A DNA stretch of 64,000 nt from Bacillus taeanensis (GCF_003318295.1 NZ_QOCW01000001.1:310001-374000), one strand, 5' to 3'. Counted from the stretch's first letter, positions 1 through 9,613 are shown. Notes: a model not told the origin generated them from the sequence alone. Translations and numbers: made by a program.

Positions 1-509
1 ATAAAGATTATCAAAAAATGCTCCATACATTAAGGAAAGATGAGCTTCATGCAAAGGAGACCATTCACCAGCTGAAAAAGAAGCTAGGTGAGGCAAAAAA
101 GATGGTGAAGCAAAATAACCTGCCTGGATTACCTGAATACTATTTAAATGGCATTGAAGCAGCCGAAGAAAGAATAATGGAAGTTCATGAGAAATTAAAT
201 GAAACGCCATTAGATATTGTAAGTATTAACTATTCTCTAAAAGCAGCCCTTGATACAGTGGACGATAGTGTACAGCAAACAGGAAAATTAATTGAACAAA
301 CAATGATGGCAGAAAAATTAATTACATACGGTAATCGATACCGCAGCCGCTATCCGTTTATAGCAGAGCAATTAGAAAAAGCTGAAAGAGAATTTCGAAA
401 TTATCATTATGAGGAAGCGTTAAAGATAGCTGCGGAAGCTGTTCAAAAGATTGAACCAGAAGCTCTTCGAAAAATTGGAATTGAGATAGAAGAAAAGATT
501 GGTGTATAA
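1..509 (+). CDS. ezrA: EzrA, septation ring formation regulator (3' part only)
   Basis: This is the last ~169 codons of a gene that enters from the left edge; the reading frame is already open at base 3, so the first ATG inside it is not the start. EzrA is a membrane-anchored, mostly coiled-coil protein that modulates FtsZ ring assembly. The visible part is charged and helical, rich in E, K and heptad-like leucines, and carries a conserved-looking LRKDELHAKE stretch typical of the C-terminal EzrA coiled coil. Its position next to a convergent brnQ/braB gene and a nifZ-thiI pair matches B. subtilis synteny. It ends at TAA directly before a strong terminator. Identification rests on sequence likeness plus context. 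Confidence 0.88.
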   Translation, partial: KDYQKMLHTLRKDELHAKETIHQLKKKLGEAKKMVKQNNLPGLPEYYLNGIEAAEERIMEVHEKLNETPLDIVSINYSLKAALDTVDDSVQQTGKLIEQTMMAEKLITYGNRYRSRYPFIAEQLEKAEREFRNYHYEEALKIAAEAVQKIEPEALRKIGIEIEEKIGV

Positions 510-510
510 A

Positions 511-540
511 AAACCTTAGGGGATTGCCCTAAGGTTTTTA
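511..540. terminator. Bidirectional terminator between ezrA and brnQ
   Basis: The hairpin has arms CCTTAGG and CCTAAGG around a short loop, with A-rich sequence on the left and a T-run on the right. It can serve ezrA on + and brnQ on -. The brnQ stop codon overlaps its right end. Confidence 0.85.
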
Positions 541-1875
541 AGTATTGGCAGGTGCATGTTTTGCAGAAGAGCGGGTAATAGCAATAATATAACCAATTAC
601 AGCACCAAGCACGGAAGGCATGATCCAACCAATACCTTGCTCGGAAAAAGGAAAGGACAATAATATGTTATTGATTAACTCTAACTGAAATCCTCCAGCA
701 GTAAGGCCGTCAACTATACTAATAAATGCTGCTCCGATAATTCCTCCGCGATAAACCTCCGTGTATCCTTTAAATAATGGATCAAAAAACGACAAAGAAA
801 TTAACGAAATGGCAATTGGATAAATTGCAATGAGTACGGGTACTGTCATGGAAATTAATTGAGTTAATCCTATATTTGCAATAATCATGCTGAAAAATGT
901 AAAGATAAAAATGAGCAGTTTATATGAAAGACGAGGCATCAATTGGTGAAAGTATTCTCCTGCTGCAGATACGAGACCGACTGATGTTGTCAAACATGCA
1001 AATGTAATGGCAAGTCCAAGTAAAATGTTCCCGCTAAATCCAAATAAAAGATGCGCTAAGCCTGCTAAAATTTCCCCGCCATTGGATGCTTCTCCTAAAG
1101 CACTGCGGCTTGTTGCTCCAAGGTATGAAAGTGTGAAATAAACGAATGATAATCCAACTGCTGCAATGAAACCAGCCTTTGTTGTAATAGAAGTAATTTC
1201 TTTTCGATCTGTCACACCGCGAGCTTGAATCGCATGAATGACAACAATACCAAAAACAAGTGCTGCAATGGCATCCATTGTTAAGTATCCTTCAATAAAG
1301 CCTTTAAAGAACGGTTCTTTATATGCTTCTGTTGGCTTACTAACTGTGCCAATTGGATTCACTATTCCTGCTATTACAATAACAGAAAGGATAAGAAGTA
1401 AAAGCGGTGTTAAAAACTTCCCAATTCGATCTACTAATTTTGCTGGATTGAGAGCAACTAAAAAGGTAATTCCAAAATAAAGAAGGGTGTATAAAAATAA
1501 AGGGAGTCCTTCAGGATTTAAATGCTCAGGAAGAAAAGGTGTTACACCAATTTCAAAAGCCACTGTCCCTGTTCTAGGTATTCCAAAAAATGGCCCAAGT
1601 GCTAAATAAACGGCTGCAGTAAAAATAATTCCGAATATTGGATGCACTCGTTTTGCAAGCTGCTGCAGGTCACCGCCGCTTTTTGCAATCGCAATAATAC
1701 CTAGAAGCGGAAGTCCTACTGCAGTAATAAGGAATCCAGCTGATGCCATCCATATATTAGTACCTGCGGCTTGTCCTAGCGCTGGTGGGAAAATCATATT
1801 GCCTGCTCCAAGGAATAACGCAAAGGTCATTAAACCAATTGTAAGTGTCTCCCTTTTGGATAGATGTTTATTCAT
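538..1875 (-). CDS. brnQ: Branched-chain amino acid carrier BrnQ/BraB
   Basis: This 445-aa polytopic membrane protein belongs to the LIVCS family, which imports leucine, isoleucine and valine with a cation. The N-terminus (positions ~9-35) has the family pattern GLMTFALFLGAGNMIFPP, followed by about a dozen hydrophobic segments, and full family length is present. The ATG at 1875 is preceded by AGGAGG six bases upstream. It is transcribed convergently to ezrA and divergently from the cysteine desulfurase. A sequence resembling a CodY box (AATTTTC followed by a degenerate right half, about 10 of 15 matches) lies near 1923-1937, which would fit amino-acid control, but the match is weak. The ortholog in this location in B. 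subtilis is named braB. Confidence 0.92.
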   Translation of the reverse strand: MNKHLSKRETLTIGLMTFALFLGAGNMIFPPALGQAAGTNIWMASAGFLITAVGLPLLGIIAIAKSGGDLQQLAKRVHPIFGIIFTAAVYLALGPFFGIPRTGTVAFEIGVTPFLPEHLNPEGLPLFLYTLLYFGITFLVALNPAKLVDRIGKFLTPLLLLILSVIVIAGIVNPIGTVSKPTEAYKEPFFKGFIEGYLTMDAIAALVFGIVVIHAIQARGVTDRKEITSITTKAGFIAAVGLSFVYFTLSYLGATSRSALGEASNGGEILAGLAHLLFGFSGNILLGLAITFACLTTSVGLVSAAGEYFHQLMPRLSYKLLIFIFTFFSMIIANIGLTQLISMTVPVLIAIYPIAISLISLSFFDPLFKGYTEVYRGGIIGAAFISIVDGLTAGGFQLELINNILLSFPFSEQGIGWIMPSVLGAVIGYIIAITRSSAKHAPANT

Positions 1876-2135
1876 TAATATTTCCTCCTAATATAGCTAT
1901 AGCCTATCCTTTTCAGATGAGTGAATTTTCCGTATCATAGTACCACAAACTAAAAAAAAAGATATACTTTATAAAAAAGTAATAATCTTTAATATATTAA
2001 AAAAACATTTCATAATTAATTTTTATTAATAACTTTTATACAAAAAAACTCTTTTAAATTATTTATATCATTTGTCATATTCTTCTTTTCTATTTTAGAA
2101 TGTTTTTAACGTATAAAGGTTTTAAAGAAAATATT
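1876..2135. other. AT-rich divergent intergenic region
   Basis: About 260 bases between brnQ and the promoter proposed for the desulfurase gene hold no open frame that I can support. The sequence is very AT-rich with A and T runs. The brnQ promoter must lie here: on the minus strand a TATGAT hexamer sits near 1936-1941, but no convincing -35 accompanies it. Confidence 0.4.
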
Positions 2136-2162
2136 TTGAAAAAGGCGAGCATGTGATAAGAT
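2136..2162 (+). promoter_or_regulatory. Possible sigma-A promoter of nifZ-thiI
   Basis: TTGAAA at 2136-2141 and an extended -10, TGA followed by TAAGAT at 2157-2162, lie about 75 bases before the desulfurase start. The spacer is short (15), which the extended -10 could compensate. Confidence 0.4.
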
Positions 2163-2237
2163 ATAACAATGCTTAAAGCGTTATCGTCAATTTTATTTAT
2201 CTATCATTTGAAACTGTATAAAAGGAGTCATTCCGTT

Positions 2238-3389
2238 ATGATTTATTTAGATAATAGTGCGACTACAAAGCCGTATCCAGAGGTGCTTGAAACATTTCAA
2301 AAAACAGCTGCCCACTATTTTGCCAATCCCTCTTCAATTCACAGCAAAGGAAATGAAGTAGAAAGGCTTTTACTTCAAGCAAGAAAGCTTATTAGTGAGA
2401 TGCTTTATGTTTCACCACAGGAAATTTTATTTACTTCTGGAGGAACTGAAGGAAACAACTTAGCAATTAAAGGGATTGCTCTAAAACATCAATCACGGGG
2501 AAAACATATTATTACAACAAGTGTTGAGCACCCGTCAACATATGAATCATTTTTACAGCTGGAATCTCTTGGATTCGATGTGACATATTTACCAGTGGAT
2601 ACAAAAGGAAGAGTATCTATTGAGGAACTAGAAAAAGCATTACAGGACGATACCATTTTAGTTTCTGTTCTTCATGTCAACAATGAAACAGGTACCATTC
2701 AGCCGGTGGAAGAAATAGGTCGGTTTTTAAAGAACTATCCAAAAATATTCTTTCATGTTGATTATGTGCAAGGTGCTGCCAAAGTCCCCTTAAACATAAA
2801 GGGTGCAAACATTGATTTATGTACGATTTCAGGGCATAAAGTTCATGGACTTAAAGGAACGGGTATTTTATATATAAGAGAAGGTGTAAGTCTTTCCCCG
2901 CTCTTTACAGGTGGGGAGCAGGAGTTCAACAAACGGGCAGGCACTGAAAATGTTCCGGGAATTGCCTCTTTAGCAAAAGCACTTCGTTTATCGTTTGAGC
3001 GCAGTAAAGATGGAAGAGAGCATCTTCAAAGCTTAAAAGAATTGTTGTTTCATGAACTTTCCAATATAGAAGGAATTGTAATAAACACACCAATGGACGT
3101 TTCGGCACCTCATATTTTAAATTTTTCTGTACTCGAAACAAAACCGGAGGTATTAATTCATGCATTAGAAGAAGAAAATATTTATATTTCAACCAAGTCA
3201 GCTTGCTCATCTAAAGAAGTGGGAGCGAGTCGTGTTCTTCTTGCGATGGGAATGAGCGAAGAACGAGCAGCTTCAGCATTGAGAGTTAGTATGTCTTTTG
3301 AAACGACGCGAGAAGAAATTATGATCTTTATAAAAACGCTTAAAGAAGTCGTTATACAGCTAAGGCTAGTTATGAAAGGAGCCCGTTAA
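2238..3389 (+). CDS. nifZ: Cysteine desulfurase (NifS/IscS family) dedicated to ThiI
   Basis: This PLP enzyme removes sulfur from cysteine as an enzyme-bound persulfide. The 383-aa product starts [10 protein letters not shown]; the ATG at 2238 is chosen because AAAGGAG lies at 2221-2227, whereas the open frame extending further left lacks a ribosome site. The PLP-binding lysine is in SGHKVHG and the persulfide cysteine in KSACSS, both characteristic of the family. It ends two bases before thiI, so the pair forms an operon. As known for B. subtilis NifZ, the likely job is passing sulfur to ThiI for 4-thiouridine in tRNA; general Fe-S assembly uses the SUF system instead. Only the family assignment is seen directly; the ThiI partnership is from context. 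Confidence 0.9.
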   Translation: MIYLDNSATTKPYPEVLETFQKTAAHYFANPSSIHSKGNEVERLLLQARKLISEMLYVSPQEILFTSGGTEGNNLAIKGIALKHQSRGKHIITTSVEHPSTYESFLQLESLGFDVTYLPVDTKGRVSIEELEKALQDDTILVSVLHVNNETGTIQPVEEIGRFLKNYPKIFFHVDYVQGAAKVPLNIKGANIDLCTISGHKVHGLKGTGILYIREGVSLSPLFTGGEQEFNKRAGTENVPGIASLAKALRLSFERSKDGREHLQSLKELLFHELSNIEGIVINTPMDVSAPHILNFSVLETKPEVLIHALEEENIYISTKSACSSKEVGASRVLLAMGMSEERAASALRVSMSFETTREEIMIFIKTLKEVVIQLRLVMKGAR

Positions 3390-3391
3390 CT

Positions 3392-4597
3392 ATGGAGTAT
3401 GAACAAATTTTAATTCGCTATGGAGAAATTGCTTTAAAAGGAAAAAACCGTCGTAAGTTTGAAGAACAGCTGCGTCGAAACGTAAAGGAAAGTTTAGCAG
3501 GCTTTCCAAATATTACATTAAAAAGAACGTTTGACCGTTTGCATGTGCAGTTAAACGGAGAAGACTATCAACCTGTTGTAGAAAGGCTACAAAAGGTTTT
3601 TGGTATTCAATCATTAAGTCTTTCGATGAAAGTGAAAAATGATTTGGAAGAAATTCAAAAAGGAGCTTTAGCTGCACTTCGTGAAACAAACAATGAAGCA
3701 AAAACATTTAAAATTACAGGTAAACGTCCAAATAAAGATTTTCCTATCAATTCACAAGAGTTAAATCATTTAGTTGGCGGATATGTTTTAAAACATACCG
3801 AAAATTTAAAAGTAGATGTTCATAATCCAGATGTTAATATTCGCATTGAAGTAAAGAGTGAAGCAACTTATATTAGCTGTACTCATTTTCGCGGAGCGGG
3901 CGGTTTGCCGGTGGGGAGCTCTGGAAAGGTAATGCTCATGCTTTCGGGCGGGATTGACAGCCCTGTTGCAGGTTATTTGACGATGAAGCGGGGAATTAAA
4001 ATCGAAGCTGTTCACTTTCACAGTCCGCCGTTTACAAGTGAGCGTGCCAAGCAAAAAGTAGAGGATTTAGCAAAGGTATTAACGGCATTTGGCGGTGAAG
4101 TCCGGCTGCATGTTGTTCCCTTTACAGCTGTGCAAAAAGCAATTAAAGATAAAATTCCTGATAGTTACAGCATGACCATTATGAGAAGAATGATGCTTCG
4201 AATTACAGAAAAGCTAGCAGTAAAGCATAATGCACTTGGAATTGTAACGGGAGAAAGTTTAGGACAAGTAGCAAGTCAAACGCTTGAAAGCATGCATACA
4301 ATTAATGAAGTCACAAACTATCCGGTTATTCGCCCACTTGCCGGAATGGATAAAGTTGAAATTATGGAAATTTCTCATCATATTGGGACATATGATATTT
4401 CAATTCGTCCATATGAAGATTGCTGTACAATCTTTTTACCTTCTGCTCCAAAAACAAAGCCAAATCGATTAAAAGCGAATAAGTTTGAGCAGTATCTCGA
4501 GGTTGAGGCGTTAGCTTCAGAGGCTGTTGATGGAACAGAAATGATTATGTTAAAGCCTAATCAGCTTGTGGAAGAACAGTTTGAAGAGCTGTTTTAA
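3392..4597 (+). CDS. thiI: ThiI, tRNA 4-thiouridine synthetase
   Basis: ThiI adenylates U8 of tRNA and transfers sulfur to it; in some bacteria it also feeds thiamine thiazole synthesis. The 401-aa protein has an N-terminal ferredoxin-like/THUMP region (residues ~1-165) and a PP-loop ATP pyrophosphatase domain whose nucleotide loop SGGIDSP begins at residue 185. There is no C-terminal rhodanese extension, which is the usual Bacillus form and explains the need for the adjacent desulfurase. The ATG follows the upstream stop by two bases, with AAAGGAG inside the end of the desulfurase gene. Confidence 0.95.
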   Translation: MEYEQILIRYGEIALKGKNRRKFEEQLRRNVKESLAGFPNITLKRTFDRLHVQLNGEDYQPVVERLQKVFGIQSLSLSMKVKNDLEEIQKGALAALRETNNEAKTFKITGKRPNKDFPINSQELNHLVGGYVLKHTENLKVDVHNPDVNIRIEVKSEATYISCTHFRGAGGLPVGSSGKVMLMLSGGIDSPVAGYLTMKRGIKIEAVHFHSPPFTSERAKQKVEDLAKVLTAFGGEVRLHVVPFTAVQKAIKDKIPDSYSMTIMRRMMLRITEKLAVKHNALGIVTGESLGQVASQTLESMHTINEVTNYPVIRPLAGMDKVEIMEISHHIGTYDISIRPYEDCCTIFLPSAPKTKPNRLKANKFEQYLEVEALASEAVDGTEMIMLKPNQLVEEQFEELF

Positions 4598-4613
4598 TAA
4601 AAAAATGTTATTG

Positions 4614-4646
4614 ACTCCTGTAGACGATTGTGTGCAGGAGTTTTTT
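4614..4646 (+). terminator. Terminator after thiI
   Basis: ACTCCTG and CAGGAGT arms enclose a 14-base loop and are followed by a run of T. Confidence 0.75.
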
Positions 4647-4723
4647 CCATTATTCCCACGATATACATTGAATGAATTGCTCTTTTTACACAAACGCTAG
4701 TTAGTACAAGGAGGTGAATCCTT

Positions 4724-4912
4724 ATGGCTTCTACAAATAAACTAGTTGTGCCTGGTGTGGAACAAGCACTCGAGCAAATGAAGTACGAAATTGCTCAGGA
4801 GTTTGGTGTAAATCTAGGCTCTGATACAACGGCTCGTTCAAATGGATCTGTAGGCGGTGAAATCACAAAGCGTCTGATTCAATCTGCGCAAAGTCAGTTC
4901 CCGAAAGCATAA
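4724..4912 (+). CDS. sspA: Alpha/beta-type small acid-soluble spore protein
   Basis: This 62-aa protein coats and protects DNA in the dormant spore and is degraded at germination. The family signature is clear: IAQEFGV (GPR protease cleaves after the E), then [21 protein letters not shown], the conserved DNA-contact part. It is preceded by a near-perfect AAGGAGGTGA ribosome site, as expected for a highly expressed spore gene, and is a single-gene unit with its own terminator. The symbol is by synteny with thiI in B. subtilis; other paralogs elsewhere in the genome are to be expected. I could not find a convincing sigma-G promoter, though a GAATG-like -35 lies near 4670. Confidence 0.95.
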   Translation: MASTNKLVVPGVEQALEQMKYEIAQEFGVNLGSDTTARSNGSVGGEITKRLIQSAQSQFPKA

Positions 4913-4936
4913 TACAATTTCATATAAAATGGCATG

Positions 4937-4964
4937 AAAGGAGCGGCTGACCGCTCCTTTTTCT
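4937..4964 (+). terminator. Terminator after sspA
   Basis: A perfect 10-bp stem (AAAGGAGCGG / CCGCTCCTTT) with loop CTGA is followed by T-rich sequence. Confidence 0.9.
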
Positions 4965-5125
4965 TATTGCAGGGGCAAATAATTTCAATCATTGAACCGA
5001 TTCGTTATAATGGGGGATAAATAAAAATAAAAAGCTATGTTTACATATGTTTGAAAATAGTTAGAACTTATCAGGTGAGAAAGCGTCACTCTCTTATTAT
5101 AAAGATTTAGGAAAGGAGTATTACA

Positions 5126-6751
5126 ATGGGAACATTATGGTGTGGCGGTACAATTTATACGATGGAATCAGAAGGGAAAACAGTGAATGCTGTATTTGTA
5201 GAAGATGGGGTTATTGTAAAGACAGGGACCAAACAATCACTTCTCAACCAGTTTAACGATAAAATAGAACGAACGATCGATCTTAAAGGTAATGTAATGT
5301 ATCCAGGCTTTGTTGATAGTCATATGCATATAATTGGTCATGGAGAGAAACTGCTTCGGTTAGATCTGTCTGAAGTCAAGTCTGCCGAAAATATGAAAGA
5401 ACTTCTTGTAGAAAAGGTGAAAACTGCTGGTGTTGGTGAATGGATTATTGGAGAAGGATGGAATGAAAATAATTTTAGTGATCGAAAAATCTTTCATCGC
5501 AAAGAACTTGATGAAATTGCTCCAAACCATCCGATGATGCTTACAAGAGTTTGTCGGCATGCAATCCTTGCAAACAGCAGAGCCTTAGAGCTTGCTCGTA
5601 TAACAAAGGAAACACCTGATCCAGAAGGTGGCGTGATTTTACGCAATGAGATAGGGGAACCAACTGGTTATTTGTTAGATCGAGCGCAAGAACTGATAAA
5701 AAAGGTAATGCCTCCTGTTACAAATAGTTATGTTGAACGTGCTTTAACAACTGCAGTTGATGATTTAGTTAGCCTTGGACTTGTAGGGGGGCATACAGAA
5801 GATTTAAACTATTATAATGGTTTTGAGAATACATTTCAGACATTTACAAAGGTAATTGACGGAAAGAAAAGAAAGTTTAGAACAAACCTGCTTGTTCATC
5901 ATGAAGTTGTGAAAACAATGCATGAAGCAGGATTGCATGTAAACGATGGCACTTCTTTTATTAGCTTAGGTGCTATGAAAATCTTTGCCGATGGTGCATT
6001 AGGCGGCAGAACGGCCCTCCTTAGTCATCCATACAATGATTCTCCAGAAACATCAGGAGTCGCGATTCATTCGATCGAAGAATTAAAAGCGCTTGTCGAA
6101 AAAGCACGTCACTATAACATGCCTGTTGCGATTCATACAATTGGAGATTTAGCACTTGAATATGCACTCGATGCCATTGAACAAGCCCCTGTGCGTGCCG
6201 GCTATCGTGACCGGCTCATTCACTGTTCAGTTGTAAGAGAAGATTTATTAATAAGAATGAGAAATTTACCGGTTGTTCTTGATATTCAACCTCATTTTGT
6301 GGCTGCTGATTTTCCATGGGTAATTGAAAGGCTTGGCGAAGAACGGATGAAGTGGAGTTTTGCTTGGAAAACATTATTAAACTATGGCTTACTATGTGCT
6401 GGAGGATCTGATGCACCTATTGAGCCTGCGAATCCCCTGCTTGGCATTTATACGGCTGCTGCAAGAAAAAAGCCGACAGAACTGCATGAAGGATATTATC
6501 CTGAACAAAAGTTAACCGTTTATGAAGCTGTAAAATTATTTACAATTGGAAGTGCTCACGCTGTTGGACAAGAGGCAAAGAGCGGAATAATTGCAGCAGG
6601 TTATAATGCGGATTTTACGATTTTAAAGCAAGATTTATACAAAATCTCTATTGAAGAGATTCCAAAGGCAGAAGTTGCGATGACAGTGGTGGATGGAACA
6701 ATTGTATATCAAAAGGACGAATCAGCAAGGACGAATAATTCGTCCTTTTAG
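5126..6751 (+). CDS. ytcJ: YtcJ-like metal-dependent amidohydrolase
   Basis: This 541-aa cytosolic protein belongs to the amidohydrolase superfamily (amidohydrolase_3 / YtcJ group), whose members hydrolyse amide or formamide bonds; the substrate here is unknown. An N-terminal beta-sandwich segment leads to GFVDSHMH, with metal-binding H66 and H68. Later motifs include GAMKIFADGALGG, the histidine in AIHTIGD, and the aspartate of GGSDAPIEP near the C-terminal part of the barrel. The ATG at 5126 follows AAAGGAG. It is monocistronic between two terminators. The relative N-substituted formamide deformylase is a possible function, but nothing here decides it. Confidence 0.85.
   Translation: MGTLWCGGTIYTMESEGKTVNAVFVEDGVIVKTGTKQSLLNQFNDKIERTIDLKGNVMYPGFVDSHMHIIGHGEKLLRLDLSEVKSAENMKELLVEKVKTAGVGEWIIGEGWNENNFSDRKIFHRKELDEIAPNHPMMLTRVCRHAILANSRALELARITKETPDPEGGVILRNEIGEPTGYLLDRAQELIKKVMPPVTNSYVERALTTAVDDLVSLGLVGGHTEDLNYYNGFENTFQTFTKVIDGKKRKFRTNLLVHHEVVKTMHEAGLHVNDGTSFISLGAMKIFADGALGGRTALLSHPYNDSPETSGVAIHSIEELKALVEKARHYNMPVAIHTIGDLALEYALDAIEQAPVRAGYRDRLIHCSVVREDLLIRMRNLPVVLDIQPHFVAADFPWVIERLGEERMKWSFAWKTLLNYGLLCAGGSDAPIEPANPLLGIYTAAARKKPTELHEGYYPEQKLTVYEAVKLFTIGSAHAVGQEAKSGIIAAGYNADFTILKQDLYKISIEEIPKAEVAMTVVDGTIVYQKDESARTNNSSF
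6727..6750 (+). terminator. Hairpin overlapping the 3' end of ytcJ
   Basis: AAGGACGAA and TTCGTCCTT form a 9-bp stem with a TAA loop and four T; the stop codon of ytcJ lies in its right edge. The U-run is short, so termination may be partial. Confidence 0.55.
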
Positions 6752-6904
6752 CATCTAACTTCAGAGGCTTTACGTGTTTATTTTGTATCATTCTCATTTG
6801 CAGTATGCTATTATAAAAAAAGATTTGGATATATGAGGAAAATAGTGGGCGTTTATTGAAACATTTTTTAATAAATGGGATGGAATAAAGGAGGGAACGT
6901 TGTA

Positions 6905-7912
6905 ATGAATGGAAAACGTTGGGCTGCACTCGGGATTGCTGCAGTACTATTTATCGTATCTATTTTTGTTAACCTTGCGTCATCCATAGCGTTTGGAAAT
7001 TTAGAAGGCTTTCAAGAAAATTGGTTGGCTTCAGAAGAAGAATTCGCTGAAAAAGTAGTAGAAGAAGGAAATAGTTTAAAAAGTATTGTTGTGTTAAATG
7101 TAGATGGGGTTATTCAAGATGCTCCAGAATCCACTTCTTTCTTTCAAACACCAGGTTATAACCATCGTCAGTTTCTTAAAATGCTTGAAAAAGCAGGTGA
7201 ATCTGGAAATGTAGAAGGTATTATTATTCGAGTAAATTCTCCAGGCGGCGGTGTCGTTGAAAGTGCTGAAATTCATGACGAAATTATCGACATTCAAAAG
7301 AATTATAAAAAGCCCGTTTATATTTCAATGGGAAATGTTGCTGCTTCAGGTGGTTACTATATTTCAACACCTGCAGAAAAAATTTACGCCCATCCAGCTA
7401 CAATGACAGGTTCTTTAGGAGTTATTATGCAGACTCTTAATTATAGTGAGTTAGCTGAAAATTTTGGGGTGAAATGGGAAACCATCAAAAGCGGTCCACA
7501 TAAAGATATCGGTTCACCAACTCGTGAAATGACGGACGAAGAACGCAAAATCTTACAATCTATGGTCGATAATTCTTATGAAGAGTTTGTTGAAGTGATT
7601 GCAAATGGCCGTGAACTTACAGAGGAAAAAGTAAAACAAATTGCAGATGGACGCATTTATGACGGTCGTCAAGCTAAACAATTAAAACTTGTTGATGAAT
7701 TAGGTGATTTAGAAGACACCATTGCAGCAATGAAAAAAGATTTAAATAATAAAGAACTAAAGGTGATTCGCTATGAACCGAATTATGGAATTGGTTCTTG
7801 GCTTGAAATGACGAGTCAAAAATTACTAAATCCAAATAACGATCTGTTAGGTATTCATGAGCTGGTGAATCAACCGAATGCACCTCGGCTTATGTATTTA
7901 TATACGGAGTAG
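6905..7912 (+). CDS. sppA: Signal peptide peptidase SppA
   Basis: SppA is a membrane-bound serine/lysine self-compartmentalised protease that clears cleaved signal peptides and, in B. subtilis, helps resistance to lantibiotic stress. The 335-aa protein has one N-terminal membrane segment (residues ~6-24) and an S49 peptidase domain. The nucleophile is S148 in NVAASGGYY and the general base is K200 in GPHKDIG. The ATG at 6905 is selected for its AAAGGAGGG ribosome site eight bases upstream; an upstream in-frame ATG at 6875 lacks one. The RDD protein gene follows after 11 bases, so the two are probably co-transcribed. Confidence 0.93.
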   Translation: MNGKRWAALGIAAVLFIVSIFVNLASSIAFGNLEGFQENWLASEEEFAEKVVEEGNSLKSIVVLNVDGVIQDAPESTSFFQTPGYNHRQFLKMLEKAGESGNVEGIIIRVNSPGGGVVESAEIHDEIIDIQKNYKKPVYISMGNVAASGGYYISTPAEKIYAHPATMTGSLGVIMQTLNYSELAENFGVKWETIKSGPHKDIGSPTREMTDEERKILQSMVDNSYEEFVEVIANGRELTEEKVKQIADGRIYDGRQAKQLKLVDELGDLEDTIAAMKKDLNNKELKVIRYEPNYGIGSWLEMTSQKLLNPNNDLLGIHELVNQPNAPRLMYLYTE

Positions 7913-7923
7913 GTGAAGATTCT

Positions 7924-8400
7924 ATGGATATAACATTTGATGAAACGACAAATGATACAGAGAAGGTACTTACAGGGAATGAAGTTCGTTATGCTGGCTT
8001 TTGGATGAGATTTTGGGCTTATCTTGCTGATCTTATTGTGATTGCAAGCTTAAATCGAATTTTTATTTATCCTCTTATTAAAGCGTTTAATCTTCCAAGT
8101 GATGAACCAGCTTTTTTACCTTTAGAAGTGCTGTTAACAGGAACAATTTTTTATCTTTATTTTATGCTTATGACAAAGTTTTTTCAGCAAACATTAGGGA
8201 AAATGATTTTTGGATTAAAAGTTATTTCAGCGGGAAATTCTTCATTAAGTTGGTCTACCATTATTTTTCGTGAATTAGTAGGAAGAACAATTAGTAAAAC
8301 ATTAAATGGGTTATTCTATATTTGGACAGCCTTTACAAGGAAAAAGCAAGGACTGCATGATTATTTTGCTGATACATATGTTGTTCATGTTGATAACTAA
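7924..8400 (+). CDS. yteJ: YteJ, RDD-family membrane protein
   Basis: This 158-aa protein has an RDD domain: after a polar N-terminus comes YAGFWMRFWAYLADLIVIA, with the conserved arginine and two aspartates, then three to four membrane helices and a C-terminal LHDYFADTYV that matches the family end. In B. subtilis YteJ is encoded with SppA and acts as an inhibitor of its protease activity; the 11-base spacing here supports the same pairing. GGTGAAGAT precedes the ATG. A terminator follows immediately. Confidence 0.85.
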   Translation: MDITFDETTNDTEKVLTGNEVRYAGFWMRFWAYLADLIVIASLNRIFIYPLIKAFNLPSDEPAFLPLEVLLTGTIFYLYFMLMTKFFQQTLGKMIFGLKVISAGNSSLSWSTIIFRELVGRTISKTLNGLFYIWTAFTRKKQGLHDYFADTYVVHVDN

Positions 8401-8411
8401 ACAATTTTTTG

Positions 8412-8444
8412 ATAAACCTGCAGCCGCGGGTTTATTTTTTTTTT
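8412..8444 (+). terminator. Terminator after sppA-yteJ
   Basis: ATAAACC / GGTTTAT arms are followed by about ten T. The next gene starts only a few bases later. Confidence 0.8.
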
Positions 8445-8456
8445 GAAGAGGTGATA

Positions 8457-9149
8457 ATGGAAGAGAAAGGATGTTGTAAGGTGAATGGTTGGATTGTCAC
8501 TGCATTCATTATTGGAGTCTTAGTATTACTTCTTTTCGTTACAAAGGTTACAATTACTATTTTATATGTTCATAGTCGTGATGATGATCAATTAGTCGTT
8601 ACCTTTAAAGCGTGGTATGGGCTAATTTCATATACATTAAACGTGCCTCTTATAAAAGTAGAGGACTCAACATCGCTTGTAGTAAAGAGTGAAAAAAGCG
8701 TGAACAACGATACCCAACAAGAAGATACACAAAAATTCACACCTTTAGAAATGATTAAAAAGATAGAGTTGTTTCAAGATTTTTTACAAGATGTAATTGG
8801 ATTTCATAAAATTGTAAGAAGCTTTTTAAAGCATGTTTCCATTACAAAATTTGAATGGAAAAGCGTAGTTGGAGTAAATGACGCGGCTTTAACAGGCATG
8901 GTTATAGGTGTAGCCTGGAGTATAAAAGGAAGCTTAATTGGATTAGTTAGTACATATATGAATCTTAAAGCAAAGCCTCAAATAGAAGTTCATCCAGCAT
9001 TTCAAACAGCAGTGTCGCAAACAAGGTTTGTATGTATGTTTTCCTTCCGCATCGGGCATGCTATTGGGGCAGGATTAAAGGTCGTTAAATTTTGGAAAGG
9101 TAGACCATTGCCATTAAAAAAAAGTGAACTATCAAAAGAAACAACATGA
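8457..9149 (+). CDS. ytfI: YtfI, DUF2953 membrane-associated protein
   Basis: This protein of unknown function has 230 residues, one N-terminal hydrophobic segment (~residues 11-32) and a mostly polar remainder with several moderately hydrophobic stretches, as in the DUF2953/YtfI family. The ATG at 8457 is chosen over an in-frame start 48 bases upstream because that start lies inside the preceding terminator, whereas GAAGAGGTG precedes 8457; a GTG at 8481 is a second possibility. ytfJ follows after 20 bases. In B. subtilis ytfI and ytfJ form a sporulation-associated pair; here that is inferred from adjacency. Confidence 0.78.
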   Translation: MEEKGCCKVNGWIVTAFIIGVLVLLLFVTKVTITILYVHSRDDDQLVVTFKAWYGLISYTLNVPLIKVEDSTSLVVKSEKSVNNDTQQEDTQKFTPLEMIKKIELFQDFLQDVIGFHKIVRSFLKHVSITKFEWKSVVGVNDAALTGMVIGVAWSIKGSLIGLVSTYMNLKAKPQIEVHPAFQTAVSQTRFVCMFSFRIGHAIGAGLKVVKFWKGRPLPLKKSELSKETT

Positions 9150-9169
9150 AAAAGCGGAGGGATTAGGAC

Positions 9170-9610
9170 ATGTCTGAACATCCAATTCAAGGACTAATGA
9201 CCACAGCAATGGAAAATTTAAAAGAAATGATTGATGTTAACACAATTGTTGGAGATCCTGTGGAAACACCGGATGGAAGTGTCATTTTAACAGTATCAAA
9301 AGTGGGATTTGGCTTTGCAGCTGGTGGAAGTGATTTTAAACTAAGCGGGCAAAGTGGAGAGAAGAGTGAAAACCCATTTGGTGGAGGAAGCGGCGGTGGG
9401 GTGTCGATTACACCAATTGCGTTTTTAGTTGTTAGTTCGTCGGGAATTAAAACAATTCACCTTGATAACAGCACACATTTATATGAAAAAATGTTAGAAA
9501 TTGCACCTCAGGCAATGGAAAAATTACAGCAAATGTTTAAAGGAAAAGAAAAACAACAAAATCAGCACGCCTCTTCTCAGCAGCAGTATAATCAAAAGTT
9601 GGACTTCTAA
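9170..9610 (+). CDS. ytfJ: YtfJ/GerW sporulation protein
   Basis: This 146-aa protein matches the GerW/YtfJ family: an N-terminal MxxAMENLKEMIDVNTIVG segment, a GSVILTVSKVGFGFAAGG core, a glycine-rich loop near residues 68-80 and a conserved GGVSITPIAFLVV segment. Family members are made in the forespore and are needed for normal germination in some species; the molecular role is not known. GCGGAGGG lies before the ATG. The Q-rich C-terminus (residues ~125-142) is probably disordered. Confidence 0.88.
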   Translation: MSEHPIQGLMTTAMENLKEMIDVNTIVGDPVETPDGSVILTVSKVGFGFAAGGSDFKLSGQSGEKSENPFGGGSGGGVSITPIAFLVVSSSGIKTIHLDNSTHLYEKMLEIAPQAMEKLQQMFKGKEKQQNQHASSQQQYNQKLDF

Positions 9611-9613
9611 ACA

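Noticed and set aside
443-628. Short open frames on the opposite strand or other frames of real genes (for example 443-628, 1238-1480, 5360-5560, 32443-32970)
   Set aside because: They lack ribosome sites, overlap strongly supported genes and show no family pattern.
1923-1937. CodY box before brnQ
   Set aside because: Only about 10 of 15 positions agree, which is too weak in AT-rich DNA to list as a site.
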